From the NCBI GenBank assembly GCA_031216915.1, contig CM062289.1, positions 449,090,910-449,154,909 on the forward strand: 64,000 nucleotides of DNA, written 5' to 3'. Under the pieces are notes generated by a model. It saw only the letters and a list, made by a program, of their open reading frames with translations, was not told the origin of the DNA and searched no databases. This stretch comes from Pictodentalium vernedei. Its lineage: Eukaryota > Mollusca > Scaphopoda > Dentaliida > Dentaliidae. The translations under genes were made by a program, and so were the position numbers. This document shows, piece by piece, positions 30,855 to 42,602 of the stretch. Numbering within the stretch: the stretch's first letter is position 1; every line of letters begins with the position of its first letter.

Positions 30855-32505
30855 TCCACGCTATCTCAACCGATGGAATCAATGAAAGTGAAGAAAAAAA
30901 GATATCTTTATGCCGTTTCGGCATGTTATAAATCATAAAATAAGGTTTGGGGGTAGGAAATGTGGCAAAGGCTTGAGGCGTTGGATTTGGAAGCTGCGTT
31001 TGTAAGATGTACAAAGTGAAACTTAGTCTGCGTAACGTAACAACAAAACGGATGCCTATGGAGATAGGCCTCATGCAGGGTTATATCCTTTCACCGATAC
31101 TTTTCCATTTCACATGTAAGAGTTAGGAAATGAATTCCAGCACAGCGCTGTGTGGTAGAGGGTACTAGTTGGGACTTGAAGATCGCAAGGCTATTTTTCG
31201 CAGGTGGTGTGATACTAGTGTCAGAAAACGAAGAGGGGTCAGATAAAATGCTTGCACTTGTTGGGAGATATAAGGAAAACGGAGACTTGAACTGAATGAA
31301 AATTGAAGCAAGGTGACAAACGTGGGTCGTAGCATGTTGCCTAATCGATGGTGGAAAATGGGGAATTTCTCTATTCCGGAAGGTGACATTAAACTGCTAA
31401 GTGTAGGAGAGTGCGAGCTGGTGACTGTGAGTATTTGGAGGAGGCAACACAAACCAAACGGGAAGAGGTATCTGCTTAAACCACACAAATAAACTGACTA
31501 TGAAGGGGAAGAGAATATTTAACCAGCTGAAAGTGTTTTGGAGGAATAGCTTCAATAAGGTTTTTGACTTTTTGTGGGAATATCCATTTGGGAATTGTAC
31601 CAAGCATAAATATATTACGGAACTAATTCCTTTGAACAGAACGGGTTTAAAAGAGTTTGGAAACTCCGATGCATAATGAGATCGAGCAATGCAACAACAC
31701 TGGAAGCAGTCAGGGCAGCTTGAGAAGATGATGACCAGGAATGGGATAGACATGATGAAACTAAGTTACCTTAACTATTTGGCTAATCTACCTGACACTC
31801 AGTGGTGTAAGCCAACGTTTTAGAATATTTAGAATTATAATATCAAGGCGGGGTGGGATGAGCAAGTGAGAGTGTTAAAGGAAAACTATTCAATAGGGAT
31901 CTCTGACATGGAAGGGGACAATGTTAGAAGACTCGACAAGGGAAAAATCATGGAGGCTTATAATCGAAATTGGCGAGAAGGGGCCAGAGCAAAGATGTCT
32001 TCGGGCGACCCGCGCGATGAGGAGAAGCCAGTATTTGACGAGTACCTGGGCGGTACTTTATGGGGGGTGGAGAGGTCATTGCTGTTCAAAATCAGGTTGA
32101 GGACACTGGAGTTGAGAGAAAAAATTAAAAAATACGGTGTCAAGGAGCGTTATCTATGTAGGTTGGGAGTAAGAGAGACCCTGGAGCACTTTCTCTTGGA
32201 ATGTACAAAATACCAAGCAGACGGAATAAGATTAGCTTTGTGTACCTGGTGGTAGCTGGGTGTACATTGGGGAAATGGAATGGGGGATAAAGGATAAATA
32301 ACTATTGGGTGATACAGAGGGGGAGGGTTAGTATTCCGATCACTGAAAGTGGAATGAAAGAAATACGGGACAGCCTTAAAAATCGTTTCTGGGTGTTGCG
32401 GTGAGAAGGGGTGGAAGTGAGAGCAGTAGTTGGGAGCATAAGTAAAATCAAGGTCTTCTCATATGAGATCCGCGTCAAACCAACGGCTGGCCCACGTATT
32501 GAAAA
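30855..32505 (+). pseudogene. family-1 retrotransposon copy 2, heavily decayed
   Basis: Aligns by eye to 13715-15350. Blocks include ACAACAAAACGGATGCCTAT, a decayed active site near 31190, and an open stretch at 31866-32255 with MEAYNRNWREG, EYLGGTLWG and a damaged knuckle CRLGVRETLEHFLLEC (the first Cys pair is reduced). The 3' end near 32440-32505 retains TTCTCATATGAGATCCGCG. Numerous frameshifts. A 5'-truncated copy. Confidence 0.85.
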
Positions 32506-33008
32506 AACAACATATGTTCTGACTATATGCCTACAAATGAAGTAAATCCGTGGACAAAACTCGTCTGATTTAGTCTGACGACAGTATTCTGTTCCCTGTA
32601 TTGTGTTTGCAATACATTTCACAATCATAATGTTGTGGAATTTCCACCGTAGTGAGCAGATTACGCTATCATTATTAGTTCATGTACGACTCCGCCTGCC
32701 CAGGTCTCATTGGCCTCGAATGAGCCTAAGTAAGCTTGAGTGGTGTGCAGGCTTACATTGACTCTATATTGTTATCCGCCTCCAATCTTCTGATATTGTT
32801 TGGTGACCAAATATGTCAAGCTGGCGAAATACTGGTTAAAAAACGGTAGTGACTTGTAAACCGTCTACCCCAACACGTAATACCACTCATAACACTTCAT
32901 TATGTCGTTTCAGATAGCATTTTTGCCAAAGCGTGTAATTTGTCTATTGTAAACCTGATTTGTGTCGACTGTGGTGACTCAAGTCCCGACTGGCTAATAT
33001 TCGTCGAA
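32506..33008. other. non-coding stretch, nothing recognised
   Basis: No open frame or repeat signature. Confidence 0.4.
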
Positions 33009-33172
33009 GGAGTGTCTAGGGCTGAAACGGTTGGCTCATTTTCGTAACCCACTAACCGAGAGCTATAACCGGTTAATATACGGTTATCCGTGGCCATTAT
33101 TTCACTGAATATGGGATCAAAACTATAGGAATTGGAAAGCAGTATTCTCAAACTATTCCGTAGTGTGTATAT

Positions 33173-34217
33173 GTTACAGTAAATATGTAAAATCAGTAAA
33201 TATGTATAATTCCTGAAAATTTCAGTAAATATGTATAATTACTAAGCTGATCAGGAATTATACATATTTACTGAAATTTTTAGAAATTATACATATTTAC
33301 TGAAATCTGTCCTGATTTTTTAGACATATTTACTGAATCTATTTATCGACTATTTAACATGAAAACAAAAGACAACTAAATCCATTTAACAGTATTGACT
33401 CTTTAGCATCACAACAAAAGACAACTGACTTGTCATCAAACACTACTGTCAAAACACTCTTCTGGACAGTTACAGTTTGCTATGAATAACAAAAAGAACA
33501 AGAGGCCCCAGGGGGCCTTAGGGCGCTCACCTGACATGGTAGTCCAAATATCAAACCAGGGACTTGACTTGAATAAGCTGCATACACCCCTCCATAGAAA
33601 AGCATATACCAACTAGATGAAGCGATTGTGCCCACACAATACACAGGATTTTCCTTCTATTTTCAGTTCCTGCACTTTTACATCCCCAAATTGAGATAAA
33701 CGCATAAAAACAGATTTTTTAAATTTTTTTTTATTTTTGTTCAGAAATTTTTGAAGTCCCAAACAAAATATTTTCAGACTAAAAATTTTTTTTTGTTATT
33801 CTTAAAATTGTCCAAAATGCATAAAAAACCAAAAAACTAATTTCCAGATTTTGGTCTAAAATTTCTTAGTACAGACTGAGACCCCAAATTTTCAGCCTAT
33901 ATATGAATGTTTTAACATGAGAATTTGCTGATGTGTTCTTATGGTATGCTTCTTGTTTGTTTGATTTTATTTTCATCACCATATCATATCTTGTTTGTGT
34001 CAATAAAATGATTAAAAACATTATCTGGCTTGTCATAGACCCAATCCACACTTTCAGTAAACAAGTATAAAAAATCAGTTGATATTTCAGTAAATATGTA
34101 TAATTTCTAAAAATGTCAGTAAGTATGTATAATTCCTGATCAGTTTAGTAATTATACATATTTACTGAAATGTTCAGGAATTATACATATTTACTGATTT
34201 TACATATTCACTGTAAC
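33173..34217. repeat. inverted array of TCAGTAAATATGTATAATT units
   Basis: Left arm 33173-33335 and right arm about 34051-34217 are inverted copies. Each arm is itself made of pairs of TCAGTAAATATGTATAATT and its complement, centred on a GATCAGG-type junction. The outer edges are GTTACAGTAAATATG and complement. The whole would fold into several alternative cruciforms. Confidence 0.85.
33497..34050. mobile_element. unknown repeat beginning AAGAGGCCCCAGGGGGCC
   Basis: Begins near CAAGAGGCCCCAGGGGGCCT, followed by GGGCGCTCACCTGA. From memory, sequences of this form are widespread repeats in marine invertebrate genomes; I could not check this. The right limit is unclear, and the rest is A+T-rich with no coding. 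Confidence 0.4.
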
Positions 34218-34547
34218 ATATACAAACGAACGTTGTCGAGTACTCGACAACGTTCCTTCGTATACGCACTGCGGAATAATTTCTGCGATTTCTCATTACT
34301 CACGGAAACTTCCGATATCATTAGCGAAGTCTTGAACGCCGAAGTCGATTTTTTCTCAATACACACAAAGCGGCTTCAAGGTGTAATCTATCACAAAGGA
34401 GAAGCGGCAGATTTACTACGTTTTAAACGTGGATTGACGATCACTATCGATATTTCGGATAACCGGTTGACGGTTTTTCTAATCGGTTAGGTAGCTAACT
34501 ATTTTCAAACCGATTATCCGGTTAACCATTTCAGTACTAGGCGTGTC

Positions 34548-35282
34548 ATGATTAAGATTTAATACCGGGAACGGGAATTTCAGAGCTCTGTGGATCCATT
34601 TCTTTAAGACCATCACGGCACCTGGGAAATTTATAGACTGTGATATCTATGATTGCGCAGTGGCGTAGCGGAAAATCTTGCCCCCCCCCCCCCCCCGGGA
34701 GATAGAGACGGGAGCCCTTTCATAATGGTGATTGCCTTTAAAACGGGAGCAAATTTAGTGTTGTTACCGTGCACAGCATACAGGATTTTACGTAGTACAT
34801 ACGCCATAAATTAAATGAAGGTATAGCCTATAGGATCGATTCTAAAAGTACGACTCTGTAGATTTTTTCATTACATGTCACAAAAATTGCCTAGGTAGCC
34901 AATATATCTTAGAAGGACTGAAATAGCTTAGATTTTCTTTTTGTTATATGCTACGTGACATTTTACAGCGCGATATTCAGCCCAATACGACAGCAAACAC
35001 TTACGTTTTTAAAAATAAACAAAGATCAGCTGATCATTCTTTCAAACCGACGTCATAGTGATGCGCCGACGCGTTACGTTATTTAAGAAGCTACTGAGGG
35101 ATATTTCTCGATATTCATCAAGTCGATGGATATCGAGAGATATCTTTTAGATAATTTACGATAATCTACAGGCTAGCATATAATAAAAGATAGTACATTA
35201 TGACTAGCAAGAGAGAATTGATATCTTAGAATCAAATCCTGATGAAAATGTGTCAACTGGAAAAATATATCATTGTGATGTG
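34548..35282. other. non-coding stretch with poly-C run and hairpin
   Basis: 34666-34680 has CAGTGGCGTAGCGGAAAATC followed by a C run (34681-34697), the end of a CAGTGGCG-type MITE. 35100-35144 is a hairpin with a 20-bp stem (ATCGAGAGATATC side). No gene seen. Confidence 0.5.
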
Positions 35283-35286
35283 TTAA

Positions 35287-35500
35287 ACTTTTACCCAACG
35301 CAACAGCCAAAACCAGCCATCGCTGTTCACAAAATTTACCATTCAATTTTTATTTTTTCATTTCATTGTCTCAAAAACATAGCTTGAGCTCGTTCCAATG
35401 AGGCGTCATAAACTTTGTTTTTGACGCAAAAAATAAAAAAAATCAGTTATTCAGGAATTTCGTTTACAAGTGTCGTCTGCCTTTCGTGTTAGGTAAAGAA
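35287..35500. mobile_element. piggyBac-like MITE, shell B, degenerate
   Basis: TTAA at 35283-35286 at the left; the right end has decayed. The left half of the core palindrome is deleted, leaving only GAGCTCGTTCCAATGAGG. Outer B segments are recognisable on both sides. Confidence 0.82.
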
Positions 35501-35523
35501 ATAGAATGAACAAAGGGTGTGAA

Positions 35524-35639
35524 CTTCAGATTCAGATTCAGATTCTTTATTCACGGTACACATACATCTAAAATGGTTACAAATAAACATATTGCACAAA
35601 TGTAATGAGTAGTATACCGTGGGAAGTGGCATAGCCAGA
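35524..35639 (-). mobile_element. 3' end of an unidentified retrotransposon
   Basis: On the minus strand a tail AATCTGAATCTGAATCTGAA follows GTACCGTGAATAAAG. A GAATCT tandem tail of this type terminates non-LTR elements in many invertebrates. Only about 100 bp are present. Confidence 0.55.
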
Positions 35640-35700
35640 TTGGCTGTCTATAAACGATAGGCGATGGGGCAGTGGGTCCCCACCAAAAAGAAATACACTG

Positions 35701-36030
35701 GTGGAGGAGAACCTATCCAATCGTGTATGTAGCGAAATAACGGCAGAAGAAGTGCGGAACGTGGTCTCGAAATTAAAAAATGGTAAAGCGGGAGGGACTG
35801 ATGAAATTCCGAACGAATTCCTCAAAAATGGAGGGGAGGCACTTATTGAAGTCCTGACAAACCTTTTCAACCTGGCTCTGCGAAAGCAAGAGGTCCCCAG
35901 AGCGTGGAGGGAAAGTAAGGTGTCGTTCATACACAAAAAGGGGAATAAGGAAGTTCTAGATAACTATAGGGGATATCAGTTAGTAGTAACATCGGAAAAG
36001 TATTCTGTAAGGTCATATACGGTAGACTAG
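35701..36030 (+). pseudogene. family-1 copy 3, polymerase N-terminal segment
   Basis: Contains LKNGKAGGTDEIPNEF, RAWRESKVSFIHKK and VLDNYRG. A 1-bp change near 35975 shifts the frame at the NYRGIS motif. Sequence continues in another frame to 36158 and then in the long frame below. Confidence 0.85.
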
Positions 36031-36158
36031 AGGAAGTTATAGAAGAGAAAGGTTTTTTAGGAGAAATTCAAAATGGTTTCAGGAAAGGACGAAGAGTCAC
36101 TGATCACCTATTTACACTCACCCAACTGATAGAATCAACAAAGGCTGAAAAGAAAAAG

Positions 36159-37718
36159 ATGTTTCTGGCATTTCTAGATGTGAAAAAAGCGTACGACCGA
36201 GTGTGGAGGGAAGGTATGTGGCGAAAGCTCGAGGGCATCGGACTGGGGGGGGGGGGGGGGGGTGACTTTGTGGGAATCATGAAAGCACTGTATACAGATG
36301 TGCAAAGCCAACTCAGTCTAGGGAGTATCACTACAAAACGAGTCCCTATGGATATAGGCCTCAAGCAGGGGTGTATCTTTTCACCGATTTTGTTTGCATT
36401 GTATGTTAAAGATTTAGGGGACGAACTAATTCAGAGTGCGGAGGGGGTAAATGTTGGAGACATAAAGATACCAGGCTTATTCTTTGCGGACGACATGGTG
36501 TTAATGTCTAGAACTGAACAGGGGCTAGAGAAATTGCTGGAAATTGTTGGTAGATATGGGAACACTTGGCGGCTCGAACTAAATGAAAATAAAAGCAAGG
36601 TAATACCCGTTGGACGCAAGGTAGATATGACGAAGAGATGGAGAGTGGGGGAGTTCTCAATCCCCGAAGGGGAAAGCAAACAAATCACTGTAGGAGAAAC
36701 GGGAGAGTATGAGTATCTAGGGGTAAGCATAAATATAACGGGAAGAGGGGTGTACAGAAATTACTCAGCCAAACTGATTCTGAAGGGGAAAAGAATTCTG
36801 AACCAACTAAAACTTTTAGGGAAAAATAGTTTCAACAAGGTCTTTGTGGGGAAAACACTGTGGGAGAGGGTGGGTTTACCAAGTATAACGTATGGCACGG
36901 ACGTGATTCCATTAAACCAAACCGTTACTAAGAAGTTGGAAAATACTCAAAATGATGCCCGCAGATGGATAACAGGGTCGAGTAATGCTGCAGCTTTGGA
37001 AGCAGTAAGGGGGGAGCTTGGGTGGATGAAAATCAAGGACAGGGTAGATTTGGGAAAACTGTGTTACTTTAACTACTTGAGAAACCTGCCTGACAACCGG
37101 TGGTGCAAATTGATGCTCGATACCATTTGGAATTCTAATATAGAAACGGGGTGGTCAAAACATGTGAGGGAACTAATGGACAATTACTCTATAGAGGTCA
37201 CAAACATAGAAGTAGGAATGAAAGAAGGCAAAAGGTTTGTCAAAGAGAGAGTCATGGAAGATTGCAATCGAAACTGGCGAGCAGGGGTTAGCGTGAAAAG
37301 ATCACTGCAGGGGTTACAATATAAAGAAAAGCCAGCTTTTGAGAAGTACCTAGATGGCACCTTTGGAGGGTCACTGCTGTTCAAACTGAGATCAAGATCA
37401 CTGGAGCTTCGGGGAAAAATTGGGAGAGATGGGGAAAAGGGATGCCAAATGTGCCACTCTGGAGTAGTGGAGACCCTGGAACATTTTCTCTTGGAATGCC
37501 CACAGTATATACCTCATAGAATAAAATTTACTGGAAGAATAATGCAGAAGTGGGGTGAAGAAACAAAGGATAGATGGCTGAAGGGGGACACGAGGGAGAG
37601 GGTAGGAATGCTTATTGAAGAAATTGAAAAAGAGGAAGTGAGGGACACTATTAAGCAGTTTATATCTGAATGCTGGGAGGAGAGGAGGGGAAGAGGGGGT
37701 GGGGTGCAGGGGGAATGA
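36159..37718 (+). CDS. family-1 copy 3, reverse transcriptase core to C-terminus
   Basis: A 519-codon open frame. KKAYDRVWREG is near the start; a short glycine run at about residues 30-36 comes from a poly-G tract; GLKQGCIFSPILF follows; the catalytic box FFADD is near residues 108-112 with both Asp kept; LELNENKSKVIPVG comes after. The thumb/connection has LPSITYGTDVIPL. The C-terminal knuckle is CQMCHSGVVETLEHFLLEC (C-x2-C-x9-H-x4-C). The Met at 36159 is internal, not a natural start. The element lacks its own ORF1 and endonuclease. Confidence 0.9.
   Translation: MFLAFLDVKKAYDRVWREGMWRKLEGIGLGGGGGGDFVGIMKALYTDVQSQLSLGSITTKRVPMDIGLKQGCIFSPILFALYVKDLGDELIQSAEGVNVGDIKIPGLFFADDMVLMSRTEQGLEKLLEIVGRYGNTWRLELNENKSKVIPVGRKVDMTKRWRVGEFSIPEGESKQITVGETGEYEYLGVSINITGRGVYRNYSAKLILKGKRILNQLKLLGKNSFNKVFVGKTLWERVGLPSITYGTDVIPLNQTVTKKLENTQNDARRWITGSSNAAALEAVRGELGWMKIKDRVDLGKLCYFNYLRNLPDNRWCKLMLDTIWNSNIETGWSKHVRELMDNYSIEVTNIEVGMKEGKRFVKERVMEDCNRNWRAGVSVKRSLQGLQYKEKPAFEKYLDGTFGGSLLFKLRSRSLELRGKIGRDGEKGCQMCHSGVVETLEHFLLECPQYIPHRIKFTGRIMQKWGEETKDRWLKGDTRERVGMLIEEIEKEEVRDTIKQFISECWEERRGRGGGVQGE
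36247..36262. repeat. poly-G tract inside the reverse transcriptase
   Basis: A run of G at the position where copy 1 (13829) has only a short run; it adds glycines without breaking the frame. Confidence 0.85.
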
Positions 37719-37782
37719 TGGCCTTCTCTTATGAGGACCGCGACAAATCAGCGGCTGGCCAAAGAGTTATTATTATTATTAC

Positions 37783-38219
37783 CTGCCACCCACTGGAAGA
37801 AGATGGGGTGATTGCAAACAGACACTGTGACTGAAAGAATGAACTGAGAGCCAATTATGTGACACATGATGGAGAATGACGATCGAATCATTACTTTTCT
37901 GGGATTAGAGTATTGGTGCTTCATTTTCGCCAGCGGAAAGACGGTGCTTCAAGGTAGGCAAGAAACAACTTAATTATAGGACTCCCTCTACTACTTATTA
38001 TAACACCTGAGGGCGGCAACAAGTCCCATCGTGAAGTTTGTATCGTTTAGACTGCGACAAAGAGGTTGGTCATGATGTTTGGGCGTGGTGTCTACGTTAG
38101 CTGCATCACCATCGTAGGATGACGAATGTTATGATTTATTTGTTTAGACTTTTGTTTGCAAGTTCTTAATTGTATCCATATAGTATTTTACATAGCACCA
38201 CTGTAAGGGGGAAGCGCGA
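37783..38219. other. non-coding stretch; may include 3' UTR of the next minus-strand element
   Basis: No open frame. Sequence AAATAAATCATAAC on the minus strand near 38125-38140 could be the tail region of the CR1-like element at 38220-41372. Confidence 0.4.
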
Positions 38220-38247
38220 CAGGTTGCACAAGACGAGGATTCCAGAT

Positions 38248-38763
38248 TTAGACGCGGACCACGACTTTGACAATTTCCAAATTTACGAAGCTGACATAAC
38301 TGGAATATGAGGAAATGAATGTGGAAGTTAAGTTGTTCTTAATCATGCTTCTGTCGCTAATATTACGAGTTGTGTCGTCCAGAGCATTCCATAGTTTCGG
38401 GAAGGAGTATAAAGGAAATTTATCCAGAGTTTGGGTCCATGTTTTTTCTATGTATAGGAGGCCAGACTGTCTAGTTCTCCTACCAGATGGATTGTCAGTA
38501 ATTTTAAATATATCATTGAAAGAAACCTGTAATCTGCCGTTCTGCCAGTCAAACACGAACAGTAGTACATGTAGCCTAAACAAATCATCAACCTTGAGTA
38601 TTTGGTTTTCTTTAAACAAGGGATCTGTATGAGAATTGTACTTTTTGTTATTAATTATTCGTAAAGAACGTTTTTGCAGGACAGCTAGTTTTTTGATAGC
38701 TCTTGAGTTGCCCCATGCCTGGATTCCGTATACCAGATGGCTATGTATGAGGGCGTAATACAA
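38248..38763 (-). pseudogene. CR1-like ORF2, C-terminal domain
   Basis: Open for 171 codons: YYALIHSHLVYGIQAWGNS, LAVLQKRSLRIIN, VDDLFRLHVLLFVFDW and FPKLWNALDD. This is the thumb/connection region ending the polymerase; the upstream frame is shifted. Confidence 0.85.
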
Positions 38764-39029
38764 TGTTTTTAGAGCTCCTTGGGTGAGGATATATTTAACT
38801 TTGTTGAGACTATAGTTTGCACGTGCTATTTTAGAGCATAATCAGGATATGTGAGCCTTGTAGGATGAATGTTCATCAATGCTAATTCCTAAGAATTTCA
38901 CAGATTTTTCTGTTTCAGTGGCCCCACCCAACCTTGTTAATGTTTTGGTTATTTATTTTTACCTCTTGACAAAGATTATTGTTCCTGCCTTTATTTGGAT
39001 TAAGTATGATATTCAGCATTAACTGGTTC

Positions 39030-39972
39030 ACAGAGCACCATTCGAATAGTTTCTGACGCTCGTCATTGAAATACGGTGTAATGAGATTATTGTCGGAGCC
39101 CGGGCAGTGTGCAGTGGTGTCATCGGCAAATGATAAAAGATTGAGTGATGTTGAGTTACTTATGTCATTTATATATAAAAGAAAATGAATAGGGCCTAAA
39201 ATCGAGCCCTGTGATACACCGCAACTCTGTTTGGCTAAGTCCGATTTGTGTTCTCCTTACATAACATATTGAGACCTGTTGGACAAGTAACTTCTAAACC
39301 AATTGTTGGTGACACCTCGGATACCATATTTTTCCAGTTTACCTAATAGTATTTCGTGATTTATGGTGTCAAAGGCCTTTGACAAATCCAGAACAGTGCT
39401 AAGGTGCTGTTTTTTTCTTGTTTATTATTTTCTATTGCGATGCTTTTAAGGAGCTGAAGAACCGAATGAATAGTACTATGTCGCTTTCGGAACCCGTATT
39501 GTTGACGGTATAAAATATTAAACCTATTGAGGAAACTAGTTAGTCTCACTTCCATGAGTTTTTCCATTACTTTTGAGAATACCGGAAGTATACTGATAGG
39601 TCTGTAATTTGTAAAGCTGTGCTCGTCACCCGCTTTAAATATGGGTATCACCTTCGCGATCTTCATCCTGTCTGGTACTTTGCCGTTTAGGAAAGAGCTG
39701 TTAATTATATGTGTTAGATGATCCAATACTTCCCTTATCGTATGCTTAAGAAGACAGGTTGTGATATCATCGCAGTCTTTAGATAATTTTGGCTTCATTT
39801 TATTTACTACTTGGTTGACTTCTGTGGGATTTGTGGGTATTAAATAAAGATTATTGGAGACATTGTTTTCCATGTGATCTGTGTAGGGCTTATTAGGTTT
39901 CTGAATCTGTTTGGATTTGTTTTTTTTTTCCAATGTTGATGAAGAAATTGTTGAATTCTTCTGCGATGTCAT
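39030..39972 (-). pseudogene. CR1-like reverse transcriptase core
   Basis: The open part (39361-39972) has MKIAKVIPIFKAGDEHSF, NYRPISILPVFSKVMEK and QQYGFRKRHST. After a frameshift near 39400 it continues [22 protein letters not shown] and LLSFADDTTAHC, so the catalytic FADD box (about 39125-39145) is intact. Confidence 0.88.
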
Positions 39973-40336
39973 AGGGCTCGCTTAACTTGATGTTGTCCTG
40001 GATGAAGAACGAGGGTAATCTGGCTTCACGTTTTCCTTTATTGATGGCTTCGTTTAAAATCTGCCACGTTCTTCGCATATTGTTTTTGTTTTCGTTTAGG
40101 ATATCTCTATAATAGGTAGCTTTACATTGGTTTTTTTTTACCTTGTTGAAGATTCTACAGTAGTTTTTATAGTTTTCTGAGTTCCTTTCGGTGGGAGCTT
40201 GGAGTTGTTTCTTGTAGATTTTTTCTTTATTGTTGGAGGATATTATAAGCCCCCTTGTCATCCAGGGCTGTTTTAATATTTTTTTTTTGTTCTGGCGAAC
40301 ACGTTTGAGAGAGAATGCTTTTTCATAGGCTTTCAT
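39893..40336 (-). pseudogene. CR1-like ORF2, linker between endonuclease and polymerase
   Basis: 148 codons, basic, with KQPWMTRGLI, KVKKNQCKATYYRDIL and RRTWQILNEAINKG, typical of the linker preceding the polymerase in CR1-like elements. It overlaps the next frame where a poly-A/T run causes a shift. Confidence 0.82.
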
Positions 40337-40499
40337 ACAGATGTTTAGAAAGGCTTCATATGACTCATTGGGACAATTCTTTCTGCATTACAGGATTAAA
40401 ATCACTTTGCGAGATAAGTGTTTTGAATTCAACAATTCTTTCTGCATTTATTATTCTTTTTAGTGTAAAGTGTGGTGTATCTTTTGGTTTGGGTTTTTC

Positions 40500-41372
40500 T
40501 TCAATATAAAAAACACCAAAATGATATGACACGTCAGATATGACTATTCCAGTTTATGCTGCTCGTGAAACGTTATTAGAGAAGATAGATCTATCAGACT
40601 AGCAGAACGACAAGTTACTCTCGTTGGCTTGGTGATATACGGCAGAAAGCCCTGAATGGACATGAGATTAGCAAATTCTTCCGTTTTTGAGTATGTAGTT
40701 GCTTTTAGAAGGTCTAGGTTAAGATCCCCCATAATATAAACTTTTTTTATTTTCGGCATTAAATTTTAGAACATTCGTTATTTCATTTAATTTTGATAAG
40801 AAGGGGTTAATGTCGGCTTTAGGAGGAGTGTTGGGTCTATAAATAACACCAATAATTCTGGGTTGGTATTTATCTTTAATTTCAATAAACAGAGATTCGA
40901 AAACATGGGGAATAAAGAACGAAATACCATTACGAACTCTATAGTGTATTCCTTCTTTAATGTATAGACCAACCCCTCCTCGACCATCATCATTCTCGGG
41001 TCTCATACGTTTAATAATCGGGGCATAGCCATCCAGACTGAACGACATCTCTGGAGGAATTGGGAATATTTCGATAAGTCCTATTATGTCGAAGAAGTTC
41101 TTTCCTGTTTGTAGGTAATATAGCATGTTTTGGAAGGAATCCCAATGGGCCTTCAGGCTTTGGCAATTGAGATGGAATATTGAGAATCCTGCGTCTGTTT
41201 TACAAGCCATTGACTGAAAGTCACTAGGCGAAAAGTAGTTGCAGTCAGTTGCGCGAATTTTATATGGGGATTCATCATTTTCTGCCAAGGAACATATTTT
41301 CTCATTATAGAGCTGTATAAAGTCGTACTCTGCGTTTACCTGCACCTCGTGGAGTGTAATGTTACCCGGCAT
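40500..41372 (-). pseudogene. CR1-like endonuclease
   Basis: The first frame (41372-40719) has FSIFHLNCQSLKAHWDSF, GGVGLYIKEGI and IGVIYRPN. The second (40759-40544) has YIMGDLNLDLLK (GDxN block), followed by a decayed ISDHFPVF-type end near 40530. The normal SETW block has become GLIEIFP, so the catalytic region is damaged. Confidence 0.86.
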
Positions 41373-42029
41373 AATTCACCATCATACTACCATCCTTTCT
41401 CGCTGGACAAATATACAAGACATAAATACAATATATTGTTCCAAGATGAAGATAAAAGGAGGTTAAGTCCCAGACATAGTTGAACTTTTGGAAGGGTTGA
41501 GACGATATTTCTTTTTCATTTCTAGTCACAGTCTGTTGCGGTAATAGTATGTAATTGGGAGTTTGTTTAGAAACGAAATTATTCTGTACAAACAGGATAA
41601 AAACACTGTAGTTTATATACAAGTACGTCGGGTGCAACATCACCCTACCTAACATCACATCAAAGTGATATGGTATCTTGGATGAATGATTGAACAAATA
41701 AATTTATAATTAAAGGACTTTACAGTAAAACAATCGATTCAACGAGGACAGAGAATGAGAGAGTGAATTTGTAAAAGACGAGGTGGAATAATAATCAATG
41801 CAAACAAGTAGGCAGAAAAGAAAAGAAGTGGAGACATATGAAGGGGTTGAGATGAAATGAGTGAAAACGAAAGGAGACAGTGGGAATGAAGGAATTGTGA
41901 ATGGTCAAAAAATAAAATGGGAAACCGATCTTAATTATGAACTTCAACAGCGTTATATATAGGTACGTCTTGGGATGTACCCTTCGATTACTGACAGTAT
42001 TCCAGCCCTTGGCTCAACACGAACGACAG
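41373..42029. other. 5' flank of the CR1-like element, non-coding
   Basis: May include 5' UTR on the minus strand. Nothing else recognised. Confidence 0.4.
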
Positions 42030-42290
42030 TCGAAACTTGTAAACAAACAGCTTTGGAAAGCTAATTTGTTTTCATCTTCGTCTTGGAAACACAACCCACG
42101 ACCCCCACCGCCGGCGGAACGAGCTTGGCGAGCAAGTTCCAATGGCCGGGGGTGGGGGTGGGGGTGGGTGGGGTGGGGGTGGCATACGTCATATTTCCAA
42201 GACAGAAAATGAAGAAAAAGAATTATATATCATGAAAATATATATTGAGATTAGTAGAAGGTGCTTGCCGGTTTTGGACGCTACATAGGA
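42030..42290. mobile_element. piggyBac-like MITE, shell B, very degenerate
   Basis: The core GGAACGAGCTTGGCGAGCAA is embedded in C/G-rich arms (CCCCCACCGCCGGC and GGCCGGGGGTGGGGG). The right outer segment GCCGGTTTTGGACGCTAC matches shell B. The TTAA ends are lost. Confidence 0.65.
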
Positions 42291-42507
42291 GAGAGAGAGA
42301 GAGTTAATAAATAGCCTGGTTAGAATTGTCGAATTGCGCGTGATCAATAATAAATGGGGTGGGGGTACTTTGATTTGTTACCCTAAACAGCAGGTCGGTC
42401 ACACACACACTCACTCATCCACCCACTCCCACCCACCCCCGTATCTGTGATACTGGGTAATAATGTAAGTCAGAGAGCACTGCGGTGGATTCGAGACTTT
42501 AGTATTG

Positions 42508-42602
<95 letters not shown>

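Larger units (their letters stand above)
33017..34539. mobile_element. hAT-like element copy 3 with a cruciform array inside
   Basis: Left end TAGGGCTGAAACGGTTGGC; right end AACCATTTCAGTACTA. Flanks are GGAGTGTC (33009-33016) and GGCGTGTC (34540-34547), 7 of 8 identical. Subterminal regions on both sides carry CCGGTTAA/ACCGGTT motifs. No transposase was found. The central kilobase is another repeat structure (33173-34217). On the right side there is an extra hairpin (CGTTGTCGAGTACTCGACAA, 34233-34252). Confidence 0.85.
35640..37782 (+). mobile_element. family-1 retrotransposon copy 3, 5'-truncated
   Basis: Starts within the polymerase N-terminal region (matching about 13235 of copy 1) and runs to the standard 3' end ACAAATCAGCGGCTGGCC plus TTATTATTATTATT. 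It is the best-preserved polymerase C-terminus of the family in the window. Confidence 0.9.
38220..41372 (-). mobile_element. CR1-like non-LTR retrotransposon, minus strand, dead
   Basis: From 5' to 3' on the minus strand: endonuclease (41372-40500), linker (40336-39893), reverse transcriptase (39972-39030) and C-terminal domain (38763-38248). No ORF1 is visible, so it is probably 5'-truncated. Many stops and shifts. It resembles the element at 27334-30659 (DDLFRLHVLLFVFDWQNG versus RDLYKLNVLLLMHDWVNN). Confidence 0.88.

Noticed and set aside
34170..34490. 106-codon ORF inside hAT copy 3
   Set aside because: It begins in the inverted array and shows no transposase motif.
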